Source of the DNA: Takakia lepidozioides
Lineage: Eukaryota; Streptophyta; Takakiopsida; Takakiales; Takakiaceae
DNA: 64,000 nucleotides
Reading direction: 5' to 3'
Assembly: GCA_030704615.1 (NCBI GenBank)
Contig: CM060731.1
Coordinates: 45,694,001-45,758,000, forward strand
A program made the position numbers and the translations under genes. The notes beneath the pieces are model-generated. The model was not told the origin of the DNA. It saw only the letters and a list, made by a program, of their open reading frames with translations, and made no database searches. Shown here one piece after another: positions 11,468-23,037 of the stretch. The first letter of the stretch is position 1; every line of letters starts with the position of its first letter.

Positions 11468-13575
11468 TTACCCTCTGCAGCTCATGATTGGCTGTTGGTT
11501 GTGTGATTTGTTTTGTAATTTAATTTCCTTCCATGGATTTTCCACTCTGGACTGTCCACTAGGATAGCACATGTGACATGGATTTCGCTTTTCGGTACTT
11601 TTAAAGGGTTCCGTTACCCTTTCCCTGTATGCATTAATGGGCCCATAATAAGTTAATGTGCCTTGTAGGTACTTTGACGGCCAATTTTGTCTTCTTCCTT
11701 GATAACAGTCACTCTTGCAATCCATGTCCGGCTGTGTGTCTCGCCCTGGCATCCACGTGTCCATTTCTAAACGTGCCTCCGTCCACTTTTCCGCCGTCCA
11801 CTCTTCGGATGTTAACCCACGTCCACCTGTCACTGATCCTATGGATTGTGTAACCCCAGTAGGCTGTGTTGAGCTGTGACAGGCTGTGTCATACTGTGGT
11901 ACGCTGTGATAGGCTGTGTCGCACTGTGGTAAGCTGTGATAGGCTGTGTGACACTGTGATGGGCTGTGATAGGATGTGCCATACTGTGATGGGCTTCGAT
12001 AGGCTGTGTCGCGGCTTGATGGGCTGTGATAGGCTGTGCCACACTGTGATGGGTTGTAATAAGTTGTGCCACACTGTGATGGGCTGTGATAGGTTGTGTC
12101 GCGCTGTGATGGGCTGTGATAGGCTGTGTCGCACTGTGGTAAGCTGTGATAGGTTGTGTCACGCTTGTACTGCCCGCCCTGGTCATATATGCTTGGCCTA
12201 GCGACAAGTGCTCCATACTCCGTTGGTATCACTGGCGCAGCCCGTGACTGCTTCTGCGTTTCAACATGCAAATCATGCTGCAATGGTTTGTCATGGATAC
12301 CACTGTACCCCTTCAACTTATTGGCATTGACTCTTCCCAGCATCTCTTTGTTATTGGTTTGTAACATGGCGGTGTTGTTATCATACATCTTCTGTATGAC
12401 ATAAGGTCCTTTGCATGGTGATTTAAGCTTAGAAGCTTTAATCTTTCCCTTCTTCTGCAACCAGAGAACCAAATCTCCCGTCTTAAAAGTCTTTAACTTG
12501 TCTTCATCAAACTGTTCCTTTCTCTTCATCTGAATTCTGGTCATGTTATCAGCTGCATCAGCACGTACTTCTTCCACATGGTATAATTCATGTTTCCTAA
12601 CCTTAATTGAATCTTGCAATTCCTTCTTTTTCCCCATTCCGTTCTCATGGTAGGTAACAGGAATTCCACTGGAAGTAAAGCTTCCATACCATAAACTAAT
12701 TGGAATGGTGTATACTTAGTGGTGACTTTATATGAAGTCTTGTATGACCACAAAGCTGTCAGCAGCTTTGTATCCCAATCCGTTCTGTTTGCATTGATAT
12801 CTTAGCCAAGATAGTACATAGTATTTTGTTGGTAGCCTCTGCCTGCCCATTACCCTGTGGGTAATATGTTGTACTCTTCCTATGCACAATCATGAACTCT
12901 TTAGTCAATAGTTCAATGGTCTCATTAATGAAGTGACTTCCCTGATCAGTGATAAATTCCAAGGGACAGCCAAATCGTGTAAGTATGTTCTCATACAGGA
13001 ACCTTGCTGTGGACTTGGCTGTGTTGTCCCTCAAAGCTTTAGCTTCCACCCACTTCGTAGTATAATCAGTGGCTGTAATTATGTACTTGTTCTGTGTATT
13101 CTTTGCTGGTGGGTTAATTGGTCCAACAAAGTCTAGTCCCCATTTCTGAAATGGTTCAGTAGGTTATTGTAGGATGCAAAGCCATCTTCCCAGATCTCTG
13201 CAAAGGTCCTAGCCTCTGACATTCATCACAACTCTGACAATACTTGTGTACATCTTTGAACAAAGTAGGCCACCAGTAACCTGCAAGTAGTATCTTCCTA
13301 CTGGTAGTCTCTTCTCCAAAATGACCTCCAGCCACTCCTTTATGAACTTCCTCCAAAACTTTATTTACTTCATGGTGGTACAAGCATCGTTTAAGTACTC
13401 CATCAGGTCCTTGCTTATACATTCTGCTTCCTACCATAGTATAAGGTAAAGCCTTGATAGCGATTCTCTTCCTCTGCTCCTTACCATAACTAGGTGGGCA
13501 CTGACCATGAGTAAGGTAGTATCTGATTGGCCACTGCCAATCTAACCATTCATCTGCACTTCCTTGCATCTCCAT
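11468..13575 (-). pseudogene. Gypsy integrase with GPY/F-like end and decapeptide-repeat tail
   Basis: The integrase would insert the cDNA into the genome. The HHCC zinc-binding region is at 13,400-13,160 (HHEVNK to CQSCDEC). Core residues are visible as GLDFVG (near 13,130), TDQGSHF (about 12,945) and QAEATNK. The frame is broken near 13,150, 12,780 and 12,640. The last frame (12,637-11,468) has a KGPYVIQ-type C-terminal domain, followed by ten copies of a decapeptide like TAYHSPSQCD and then a charged unique tail of about 110 residues. The tail repeats correspond to a 30-bp minisatellite, which is unusual for an integrase. Confidence 0.8.
11866..12170. repeat. 30-bp in-frame minisatellite (ten units)
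   Basis: About ten 30-bp units built on GGCTGTGATAGGCTGTG-like words lie inside the integrase C-terminal frame. Read on the minus strand, they encode the YHSPSQCDTA-type decapeptide. Unit length is kept at 30 bp, so the frame is never lost. The same GGCTGTG word forms a separate minisatellite at 24,250-24,460 in the proposed LTR. Confidence 0.85.
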
Positions 13576-13626
13576 TACAAATAAACTCGCATCAGATAAC
13601 TGATCGTCTACTCCTGTGGCGGCCTC

Positions 13627-13963
13627 TCATGTTATTAGTCGTGACAAATGATCTGCCACGAGATGCAAATGGCCAGGCTTGTAAACAACTTCGAACTCAA
13701 ACTCGTGCAAGATTATTAACCACCTCGCTATCCTTCCACTTATCAAAGGTTTGTTCACCAGATATATCAGAGCCTGGTGATCCACATAAAACATAAATTT
13801 TCTTCCCAATAGGTAATGCCCGAATTTCTTGACTGCATAAATCATTGCCAATGCTTCTCTTTCAGTTGTGCTATAGTTCCTTTCAGCACTGTTCATCAAC
13901 CTGCTAGCATAGTACACAGGTGAATCTATATTTCCTGTAACATTCTGGGCTAACACCGCTCCC
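13627..13963 (-). pseudogene. Gypsy RNase H, 3' part
   Basis: The RNase H domain removes the RNA strand during reverse transcription. The segment after the CACTA insertion runs from GAVLAQ through the YYSTTEREALA-type motif to FYVDHQALIYL and the ADHLSR end. A TAA at 13,627-13,629 separates it from the integrase. Its N-terminal motif lies on the other side of the insertion, at 18,676-18,700. Confidence 0.85.
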
Positions 13964-14424
13964 AACCACTACAACAGATTGCGGCTTTTATGACTCCCAT
14001 GGCTGCGCAGTCACGACAGATTTGTGGCAGAAATGCCATTTGAAGTCGTAGATGCCTTTTGAAGTCATAACGCAGGTCCGCGGAAGGCATATATGCGATT
14101 GCATGACTACGGACTCTGCACAACACAGGTCAAACATGTTTGACCACGAATATTGGCATGGCAGATATGACTACCAGTCACGGTCATACCTACACTGGAA
14201 TGACGTGTACAAATTGCTAGATGGACATATGACTTTATGACTCTCACTCTAATGCATTCTGCCAGATCATCACATGGATGAATCACTACATGACTGCACG
14301 TGTCGATACATGCTTTTCTGGTTATATATATAATATATCAATATTTATATTTTGAAAAAATGTCGGAGACTCTAACTACTAGAATGAATTTTTAAAAAAA
14401 AATTCAAAGTGCACAAGATTTGAA

Positions 14425-14630
14425 AAAAACACATCGGCTGGAGGTGCACAGTGTGTCGCCCCGGTGGTTTGGGGTTCAAACCCGCTTCCCTTGTTCGTGA
14501 CGATATGTTTGGGCGTTGATCGTCCTGTAGGTCTCATGGCCCAAATGAAAGGGGGTTAATTTTTTCCCCTCCTCAAGGGCCTGAGGCTTCTTTTAAATTT
14601 TTTTAAAAAAAATCAAAAAATTGCTTATAG
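14425..14630 (+). repeat. tRNA-derived SINE candidate
   Basis: A GGTTCAAACCC-type B box (about 14,471-14,482) follows a weaker A-box-like GGAGGTGCACAGTG. The body has a thymine- and cytosine-rich stretch and ends in an A/T-rich tail near 14,600-14,630. The block sits inside the CACTA element. No cloverleaf can be drawn, so it is not a tRNA gene. Confidence 0.4.
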
Positions 14631-15119
14631 GGTTTGCAAGAAGGTTAAAAAACTTAAAAAGTTGCCCATCACGGTAGCCGTGAATAGAATTAGAGTGAGC
14701 GGGAGGGAGGGAGATAGAGAGAGAGGGCTGGGACTTGGAGCGAACGAGCGGGAGGGAAGGCAAACATGCATGGGAGGCCGCAGTTGGAGCAACCTTCGCA
14801 TCTGAAGCAAGCAACCCTAGAAACGCTAGGGTATGTGTGCGAGGAGGTTTTGGCTGGGAGCTCGTCGTTCTTGGGAGAATCAGCTTGGTCTTAGCAGGCC
14901 GTGTTTCAATCTCTACCCGCTCAGCTGCACCGTGGTGGTTCTCACAGACCAATCCGACATTACCTGACTACAGAAACAAGCAGCACACTGAAGAGGTCCT
15001 CTTGGGTTCATGGTCAGTCAAATCCTCCATGGGTCATGACACAAGGTCGAGGACAATGTGGTGAGGGCACCTTCTTCTTTGACCTATTTCAGCCTGTTTT
15101 GCCCTCTCATCAGACTCGG

Positions 15120-15790
15120 CCCTTCATTTGCAGCACGGAGCAGAGTTGGCATGAGATTTTTAAAGATCCTTCACGATGGTGCGACAACCGCAATGGCAAG
15201 GTGTGGCTTTTCCTTAATGTACGATGTGAAGAAGTTTGTCCATCCTGCAAATGTGGGCTGTTGGCTCCTGTTAGTACCATGATTTGGTATTCTTCCTGAT
15301 GTTTCAAGGTTCTTGGGAGAGTCAGCTTGGTCTTAGCAGGCCGTGTTTCAATCTCTGCCTGCTCATCTGCACCGTGCTGGTTCTCACAGACCAATCTGAC
15401 ATTACCTGACTACAAGACACAAGCAGCACACACAAGAGGTCCTTTTGGGTTGATGGTCGGTCAAATCCTCTATGGGTTCTTCTTCGACCTTTTTCAGCCT
15501 GTTTTGCCCTCTCATCAGACTCGGCCTTGAGATGCATATTGAATTATGTAAGTTAGTTCGTTGCTCATTGATAAGTAGGGTTGGGGGTGTTTGCTGGAAT
15601 GATTGTTGTATGCATGATTTTGTGCAGAGGATAGATAGCTGAAGGAGCAGGGATAGAGTGTGGAAGAGGGCCAGATTATCTCTGATTCCCTGTGGAAGGA
15701 TAGATACAAGAAACCTGCATGGGTAGATGGTCAATTGGAAGCCGCAGCAGCAGCGACACAATTGATAAAATCAAGCACTGCTAATGAAGG
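15120..15790 (+). pseudogene. Captured OSB/PDF motif fragments inside the CACTA element
   Basis: Positions 15,130-15,212 encode SWHEIFKDPSRWCDNR, the first half of an OSB-type PDF motif. Positions 15,650-15,770 hold the second half in another frame (GPDY, then YKKPAWVDGQLEAA). In the locus at 53.4-55.4 kb the halves lie in separate exons, so this is a capture of genomic DNA with introns. Stops and frameshifts rule out function. Confidence 0.65.
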
Positions 15791-15899
15791 CACCTTCTGA
15801 AACACATTTCACCCTATTTTCCCCTCTTATCAGAATCGGCCCTAAATTTTCATGTTCAATTTTGTAAGTTAGCTGGTTGAGTGAATCTAGTTGGAGTGA

Positions 15900-17100
15900 C
15901 TTTGACATGATACTGCCAATGTGACAAGAGTATGCATTGAACCCATTGGTAGCGGGATATTGGGATATCTCTTGGCCATGTGCCATCGTCAAAGCTGAAA
16001 TAGTACTAGTTGTCATTCTGACCACTGCCCTAGTGGACATGTATGCCAAATGTGGGTGCAGCAAGCCTGATGCAAAGGGAGAGTTCGACAACATGGCTAA
16101 ATGAGATGTGGTGTTGTGGACTGCCATGATTGTAAGGTGTGTGTAGCATAGGTGTGGGAGTAAGGCTTTGGAAACCTAAGAACAAATGATGTGGGAAAGG
16201 ATGAAGCCAAACCAGGTCATGTTCATTTGTGTTTGTTAATATGCATATGCGAGCCTAGCAGCCCTGGGAAGGGCCAAGAGGTTCATGGTGACATCATCAA
16301 AGCTGGAATTGTACCTGATGTCATTCTGAACATTCCCCTGGTGTACATGTATGTCAAATGCGAGCCTGGTAGCCCTGGAAAGGACGCAAAGGTCCATTAT
16401 CAAATCTGGAATTGTACCACTGGATGTCACTCTAAACACTGCCTTGGTGGATATGTATGTCAAATGCACGCCTAGCAGCCCTGAAAAAGGATACAGAGGT
16501 CCACGGTGATATTGTCAAAGCTGGTATTGTATCTGATGTGATTCTGAACGTTGCCGTAGTGGACATGTATGCCAAGGTTGCAGGGTGCAACTATAAGGAT
16601 ACATGGCTGTTTTGATAATATGGCTGAATGAGATGTGGTACTAGCCTAGCCCATAATTGCACTTAACTAGAGTAGGCAATGAGTGAAGACGGGGTTTGTG
16701 ATGACATCGTCCAAGCTGGAATTAAACAAATGTTGTTATGAACTATGCCCTTGTGGACTTGTATGCCAAATTGGGGTGCATGGAGGATGATGATCCCAGG
16801 ATATGCACAATAGCGGTGCGGGATGGAGGCCCTTTGGAGAGGTCTATGAGCAAGTGGTGTGGGAACGGTTGATACTGCAGTGCAACCACATCGCGTTTGT
16901 TACATTTGCAACATGTGTGCAAGCCTGGCAGCCCTGCAAAATAGCAAAGAGGTTCGTGGTAACATCGTCCAAGCTGGAATTGTACTAGATGTCGATCTGA
17001 ACTTTGGAAAGTATCCAGAAACAGGTCACAGAGACGAGGAGAAGTTGTGGAATGGTGGGACAACCGAGGGAAAAAGGTTAATGCCTGTTAGATTATAGAG
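15900..17100 (+). pseudogene. Captured PPR fragments joined to a PDF fragment inside the CACTA element
   Basis: The region is similar to PLS-type PPR repeats: TTALVDMYAKCG, VVLWTAMI, then repeated SLAAL...KAGIVPDVILN segments, with many stops and frame changes. At 16,910-17,095 one frame reads from the PPR-like SLAALQNSKEVRG directly into EEKLWN, which is an internally deleted PDF motif. This repeats the PPR/PDF combination of the locus at 53.4-56 kb. No intact protein can be made. Confidence 0.65.
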
Positions 17101-17239
17101 GGCAGACGCAATTCAGCATAGGAACTAGTGTGATAAGCTGAGTTGGGTGTTTCCTAGAACAAATCTAGGCTGTCATTATCAGCTGCAAGGCAAGGAAGTA
17201 TGCATGATTTGTGCAGAAGCAGTGATAGCTGAAAGAGCA

Positions 17240-18070
17240 GGGATAGAGTATGGGTCCAGATTCATCCAAGAGGGCCGGATTTCAAGCTCATGATTACCTA
17301 TGATTACATGTGGATTAGCTATAAGAAACCTGCATGGGTAGATGGTGAACTGGAAGCCGCAGGAGTAGCGGCACAATTGATAAAATCAAGCACTGCTAAT
17401 AAAGGAACCTTCTTCAACACATATCACCCTGTTTTTCCCTCTTATCAGAACCAGCCCTAAATTTCAATGTCTGCAAGTTAGCTGGTTGAGTGAATCTAGT
17501 TTGGAGTGACTTTGACATGATATTGCCAATGTGACAACAGGAAAGTATCGAAAAACAGTTAACGGAGATGAGGGGAAGCTGTGGAATGAATACTTTTCTG
17601 ACCCCAGTCAATGGTGGAACAACCGAGGCAAAAAGGTAAATGCCTGTTGGATTACAGAGAGTAGCAGATGCAATTGAGAATATGAACTAGTGTGGTAAGT
17701 TGAGTTGGCTGTCATTGTCAGCTGCTAACAGCAATGCAAGGATATATGCATGATCTGTGCAGAGGCATGGATAGTTGAAGGAGCAGCGATAGAGTGTGGG
17801 TCCAGATCATCCAAGAAAGCCGGATTTCAAGCTCCAGATTACCGATGATTCCATGTGGAAGGATAGCTACAAGAAACCTGCATGGGTAGATGGTCATGGG
17901 TAGATGGTAGATAGTTTGGAGTGACTTTGACATGATACTGCCAAAGTGACAATAAAAAAGTATCCATAAACAGGTAACAGAAATGAGGAGAAGCTGTGGA
18001 ATGAACTTTTCTGACCCCAGTCAATGGTGGGACAACAGAGGCAAAAAAGTGAATGCCTGTTAGATTACAG
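17240..18070 (+). pseudogene. Further duplicated OSB/PDF fragments inside the CACTA element
   Basis: Second-half PDF copies lie at about 17,250-17,410 and 17,790-17,900 (each with a YKKPAWVDG-like word). First-half copies lie at about 17,560-17,630 (LWNEYFSDPSQWWNNRG) and 17,985-18,055 (frameshifted). The block alternates first and second halves, so the captured segment was duplicated within the element or captured from a multi-motif gene. Confidence 0.6.
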
Positions 18071-18221
18071 AGAGTAGCAGACGCAATTCAGCATAGGCAC
18101 TAAGGCAAACTCTCCTTCCCCGCAAGGGTGTGTTTTGGTATCTGAGTGAATAAATATTTTATCTAAGAATATAATTTCAAAAATTCGTTATTTAGTAATG
18201 TGCCACTGTCCCATGTTGGTC

Positions 18222-18302
18222 AAAAGTAATAATAATAATAATTATTATTATTATAGTAATTATAATAACAATAAATCAAATCCCCAAAACCCCCCCCCCC
18301 CA
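18222..18302. repeat. TAA/ATT microsatellite and poly-C run
   Basis: An (ATA)n/(TTA)n tract is followed by a run of about 13 cytosines (18,289-18,301). It lies near the right end of the CACTA element. Confidence 0.8.
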
Positions 18303-18675
18303 CAGCGACGCGTGTCAATTGACATGAGGAACCACGTGTCAAAATCACGATGCGACACATGCTGACGTCTGATGCCCTCCTCTGCAGTCGGGATGGCGTC
18401 GCAGTCTGACACGTGGCGTGTTCTGTAGAGAGCACATGTCTCTCTTACACAGCGGCTGACATGGACCCGTTCAGTCATTCAGTAAAGCCAGCGTGTATGA
18501 CTACCCCCACAGCTGCTCAGGCGCCACGTCACAGCCAGGCTGGCGAGTCATATCTGCCATGCCACAACTGACTAGGGTTTTACGACTGCAGAGTCATGAA
18601 GTCGTAAGTGGCTTTCATAACTGCATTTGCAGTCATAACACAGAGTCGTAAAAGCTGCAATCTGTTGTAGTGAAC

Positions 18676-19484
18676 GCTTCTCCTGAGGCATCACAGTGAA
18701 CATGAAATACCACATGCCAGTGAGGGTTAATCAACACAGGTGTAGTTGTTACTGACAATGTAAGTTCCTCAAAAGCCTGTTGACATTCAGCTGTCCATGC
18801 AAACACTGCATCTTTCTTCAGAAGCTTGCTCAATGGTGCTGCTATCTGTGCATACCTTTTGACAAATCTTCTGTAATAACTGGTTTGTCCAAGGAATCTC
18901 CTTAGATTCTTAACATTTACTGGTGGTGGTGAGGCTTTAATGGCCTCTGTCTTCCTGGGATCCACAAGAAGTCCCCTCTTACACACAATGTGTCCCAGAA
19001 GCACCCCTAAGTTCACACAGAAATTACACTTATCTGGATTCAGGCCCAGACCTCTCATTCTGCATCTGGCCTGACATAACTCCAATTTATGCAAGTGCTC
19101 ATTCTTAGAGCTGTACACACTGAAATCATCCAAGAACACCTGCATGAAATCATCCAGATACTCATGAAAAGATTCACTTATCACTCTCTGAAAGGTTGCT
19201 GGTGCATTACAAAGTCCAAAGGGCATGACTTTGTATGCATAAGCACCCCAGTCTGTGATGAAAGCTGCCTTTCCCTGGTCTTCTTCTGCCACTTACACTT
19301 GATTATAACCATTGAAGCCATCCATGAATGAGTACATCTCATGGCCTGCCACAGTGTCCAATACTGCTTCTGTGAATGGCAAAGGGAATGGATCCTTCTT
19401 CGTGCAAGCATTCAACTTCTTATAGTTCACACAAACTCTTAGTTTACCATTCTTCTTGGGAACTATCACAATAAGTGACAACAA
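18676..19484 (-). pseudogene. Gypsy reverse transcriptase, main part
   Basis: This encodes the DNA polymerase of the element. Visible motifs are KLRVCVNYKKLN, YSFMDGFNGYNQ (first catalytic Asp), MPFGLCNAPATFQR, the FLDDFSVYS catalytic box, LGHIV, and the LRRFLGQTSYYRRF thumb motif, then the start of RNase H up to the CACTA insertion. A stop codon at 19,293-19,295 falls just after YNQV, and the N-terminal join to the preceding frame near 19,480 is shifted. Confidence 0.9.
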
Positions 19485-20560
19485 GTTGTATACTCTATTG
19501 GGTATATAAACTTAGCCTCAGCCAACTTCTTGATCTCTTCTCCAACCTTCTGTGCATAGTTGGGATTCATTCTGTACCTTGCCTGCTTGATTGGTACTGA
19601 CCCTGGTTCCAGTTCAATCTTATGCTGACAGATCTCAGGTGGTATCCCTTTTAGATCCTCGTAGCTCCAAGCAAATACATCTCTGTATTTTATGAACAAA
19701 CTCTTAGCTTCTTCAAAGAATTCTGGCTCCAAATCAGCTCCTACCTTCACCATCCTCGGTTCCTCTTCAGTTCCCACATTCACTTCCCTCACCTGCTCAT
19801 CAGCTGTGATTGTCCAACCAGTCACCACTTCATCCTGTAAACTCACAGTGGCTGGTTCCTCTAGGATTTCCATTTCTCCTTCTCTTTCTCCATAGAAATG
19901 TGATGGGTAACTGCTGGTTTCCTCTTCAATTGGTGTTGCTGACACTACACCACAGCAGATACCTCTTAAACAACTTAGGCCTTCCAGCCGCATCTCTGCA
20001 ACCTGCTCCCACTCTGGGTGTGCAGCGAACAGGGTAGCTTCCTGCTCCTCATCCAGTCCTCCCCTCCTGTCATACTCTCTGACCCCTCGAGGTCTTCTCG
20101 TAGCAGGTAATCTACTAGATTTCTTAGTGGTAATTTGTATCTCGTGCATCCCATTATGCACAGTTAGTAACTGAGAATTCCAGTCATGGAATATCCTGGC
20201 CTGTTTCAGCCACGGACGTCCCAATAATAAGGAGTAAGCCTCCATGACTTCATCCATCTTCAACACAGTTACTGTGATCATAAAGATCATCTTCTGTATC
20301 TGTATCTTAACTCCTCTTATCAATCCCAATGGCTGTACACTTCTTTGATCTGCCATTGTTACTATAAATGGGGCTGGTTTCATGTTACTTAGACCAAGCT
20401 TCTTCCTTAATTGGTCTGTCATGATATTTACTCCAGAGCCTCCATCTATCAGTACATCAGTTAGTTCTGTGCTTCCAATTCTCAATTGGATTACTGGCAT
20501 AGAATCATCAAAGTCCATGACTGTTTCTCGCCCTTCCGGCTTCACATTATAACTGGTCAT
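19466..20560 (-). pseudogene. Gypsy aspartic protease and RT N-terminus
   Basis: The frame has 364 residues. The aspartic protease active-site region reads VLIDGGSGVNIM, with Asp-Gly-Gly where Asp-Ser/Thr-Gly is usual, followed by LLGRPWL. A charged linker leads to the RT start, DVFAWSYEDLKGIPP and YRMNPNY. The frame shifts near 19,480 into the RT body. The protease would mature the polyprotein. Confidence 0.85.
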
Positions 20561-20590
20561 CTTGCTGTTCAGGTCTGTGTTTCCTGTCTC

Positions 20591-21220
20591 CTAGGCAATT
20601 CGATTGATTGCTTGATACAGCCTGTATCTACAATAAGGTGCCACAGCCAACAGCTGTCCAATGGTAATCTCTGCTTTGGTCTGACATATTACTTCAGCCA
20701 AAGTCCCTTCATTACTTTGCATGTCTGCAGCTTCTTTCTTCCTTTCATCCTCACTCACTTCTTCTTCTCCATCAGAATCAGAGGAATCTGTCACAAGAAT
20801 ATCAGTACTCTTCTGCATTTCCCTTATGGTATCTGCCACTTCCTTGTGCAGTTCCTTCTCATCTCTCCAAGCCTCATCATCTTCAGGCATATCACTGCCA
20901 TCTTCATTATCATCATCTTCCTCAACTACTTGAGGTATTAGTTTGGCTTTGCTTCTTGTTACTATCATTGTACTTACTTCTGGTACAACACATGGCCTAA
21001 CCATGTGAGCTGCCACCACTGGGCCCTCATTCACAGGAGCTCTCATCTCATTCTGGTGTCTTATCCAGAATGATCAGGCTGCCATGGTTAGGCCTAACCA
21101 TGGTCCTGGCTGATTACAATAGTAACACAGTTCTTCACCATTGGGTCCTCGCCCTTGGTCTGCTCTTGGATTATTTCTGTAATCCTGATTCCTTGGCTGG
21201 TAATTCCCCCTTGGATTACC
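20591..21220 (-). pseudogene. Gypsy linker between nucleocapsid and protease
   Basis: An open stretch (21,046-20,591) encodes a Glu/Asp-rich peptide with ICQTKAEITI and LYQAINRIA segments and ends at a stop shortly before the protease frame. It has no catalytic motif. It lies in the polyprotein between the zinc knuckles and the protease and is probably a spacer. Confidence 0.5.
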
Positions 21221-22845
21221 CTAATAGTTGCCTCTGGAATTTCCTTGGTAATTCCCTCTTGAATTACCTCTCCCTTCCATGCCATTGTTATAACCACCAA
21301 GCCTACCATAGTGGTCATGATCACTGTTTCTTCTTGGCTGGGGCTGCACTTGATGCACCCTTACTTGCCTAGGTTCTCTTGCAGCTGTCCTTCTGTTGTA
21401 GTAACAATTCTCAGTAGAATGGTTATCCATCTTACAGATGGTACAATGTTTCTCCTTCATGTGGCATTCAGTGGTGGTATGGCCTTCATTCTGGCACTTT
21501 CCACACCAAACGCCCTTCCTCTAATGTGTTACAGCCTCTGTGGCATACTTCTTCAAGATTTCTTCTAATCTTTTCTCATAGTTATCCCTCTTCAACTTCT
21601 CCTTTCTCTTACTCTTCCTTTTCAGTTCTTGCTCTTCTTCTTCATCTGACTCATCCTTAGAGTCCTCATCATCCCTGTTCTCTCTCCTGAGCATTCCCAA
21701 TTGCTCAATTCTATTTGTTGTTTCAAATGCCTCCTCCATTGTATTATGGGGTAACATATCCACTTTCTTCTGCAACTTTGGTCTTAGTCCACTCACAAAC
21801 CAAGTCTTCTGTAAACCTGGTGCTGGTACAGCAGCCAGCTTTTTCATCATCAATTCCATCTTTTCCATATACTCCTCAACAGTTTCATGCTTCTTTTGCT
21901 TTAACTGTTGTAAACTTCCATACACTTCATCCTCAGTTTTATTTGTCTGAACCTATTTCGGAATGCTGTATTCAAGCCATTCCAGGTTAGGAAATGATTA
22001 TCAGGGAATCTTGCATACCATTCACTTGCTTTCTTGATAAGTGAACAAGGAAACAATCTCATCTTGGCATCATCGCCATTCTCATTGTTCATTATACACA
22101 TGTGCTCAAATTGGCTAGTGTGTACATCGGGATCCCCTTTTTCTGAATATATTGGAAAAGGTGGTTTTGCCCGTGTTGGTTGTAACGCCATCTGTGGCCC
22201 TACCTTCTGCCCACTGACAGGTGCTGGCACCCTTGCTGGTGCTGGTCCTTGAGGACCTGTTGTAGTTGTGGTGGATCTTCCACCAAATGGTGGCCCTTGA
22301 GCACTCACTGCTACTGGCCCCACGATATTCACAGTATTCCCAGCTCCAGTTGCACTACTTCCCACACTCCCTATCCCCCCAGAGCCAGATCCAGGCAGCC
22401 CGCCTGATCCCTCTAAGCCGACACCTTCGTTGGCCTGTGATCCAAGTGCTCCACTTGATCCAGGTCCAATGGGTTGGGATGTCCTGGTTGTAGTCTCAAC
22501 CTCAGCTGTTGGGTCTACTTCTTCATACTCTTCCAATTTCTTCTCTCTGTTTTCATCCTCCAAGTTCTGCCCTTGGGTTTCTTCTTCACTCATGTAAATC
22601 AACTGCAATGGTGTTGGAGAGTCTGAACTCTCCGTTGGCTCTGCCACATCCTCTCCTCCTTCTTCACCTTCCGCTTCAGAAACTGGAGTTCCTGCTTTTG
22701 GTGTTCCATGCCAACTCTTATCAAAGATTTCTATCAAATCTTTTATCCAGGGATGTACCTCAGATCTTTCACCTCGTGATTGATCTTCTTCCCGTACCAA
22801 TTCCCTTAATCTATCTTGCAAAGAAAAAGAAGGAGTGGCATCCAA
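21221..22845 (-). pseudogene. Gypsy gag: capsid and two CCHC zinc knuckles
   Basis: Gag coats the RNA. The frame from 22,845 has a Gly/Pro-rich N-terminal half, then the retrotransposon gag domain (GDPDVHTSQFEHM, LIKKASEWYARF, WNGLNTAFRNRF). A frameshift near 21,920 continues into a helical, Lys/Glu-rich part. A TAG at 21,521-21,523 precedes two CCHC knuckles, CGKCQNEGHTTTEC (in the open frame after the stop) and CTICKMDNHSTENC, with an RGN-rich tail ending at 21,221. The TAG sits exactly between capsid and nucleocapsid. Confidence 0.85.
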
Positions 22846-23037
22846 CTCTAGTTCTTCCGGTATGGGTGATGTACTCTCTGATCTTAATGGTGTGAGAGGT
22901 CTAGATGATTCCCCTATGTCTATTCCTCTCTCCCAAAGATATGGATAATTAGCTTTCAGATAACTTTCTCTTTTTGCTGAATATCTCTAGAGTCTAGCTT
23001 CTCTTTCATCACTCATGTCCTATGTCTTTCATTTCTT

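Larger units (their letters stand above)
13967..18672. mobile_element. Non-autonomous CACTA (En/Spm) element with captured gene fragments
   Basis: The left end starts CACTACAACAGATTGC and the right end is its near-perfect inverted copy, ending at 18,672. TIR similarity extends about 30 bp with two mismatches. The 3-bp target duplication AAC is at 13,964-13,966 and 18,673-18,675. Subterminal regions (13,985-14,250 and 18,485-18,670) are dense in AGTCATA/TATGACT words, as expected for transposase-binding repeats. There is no transposase gene, so movement would need help in trans. The interior holds a SINE-like block, OSB/PDF and PPR fragments and a TAA/poly-C tract. Removing the element plus one AAC would rejoin the RNase H frame. 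Confidence 0.92.

Noticed and set aside
14460-14540. tRNA gene
   Set aside because: A B-box-like word is present, but no cloverleaf or acceptor stem pairs; a SINE is the better call.
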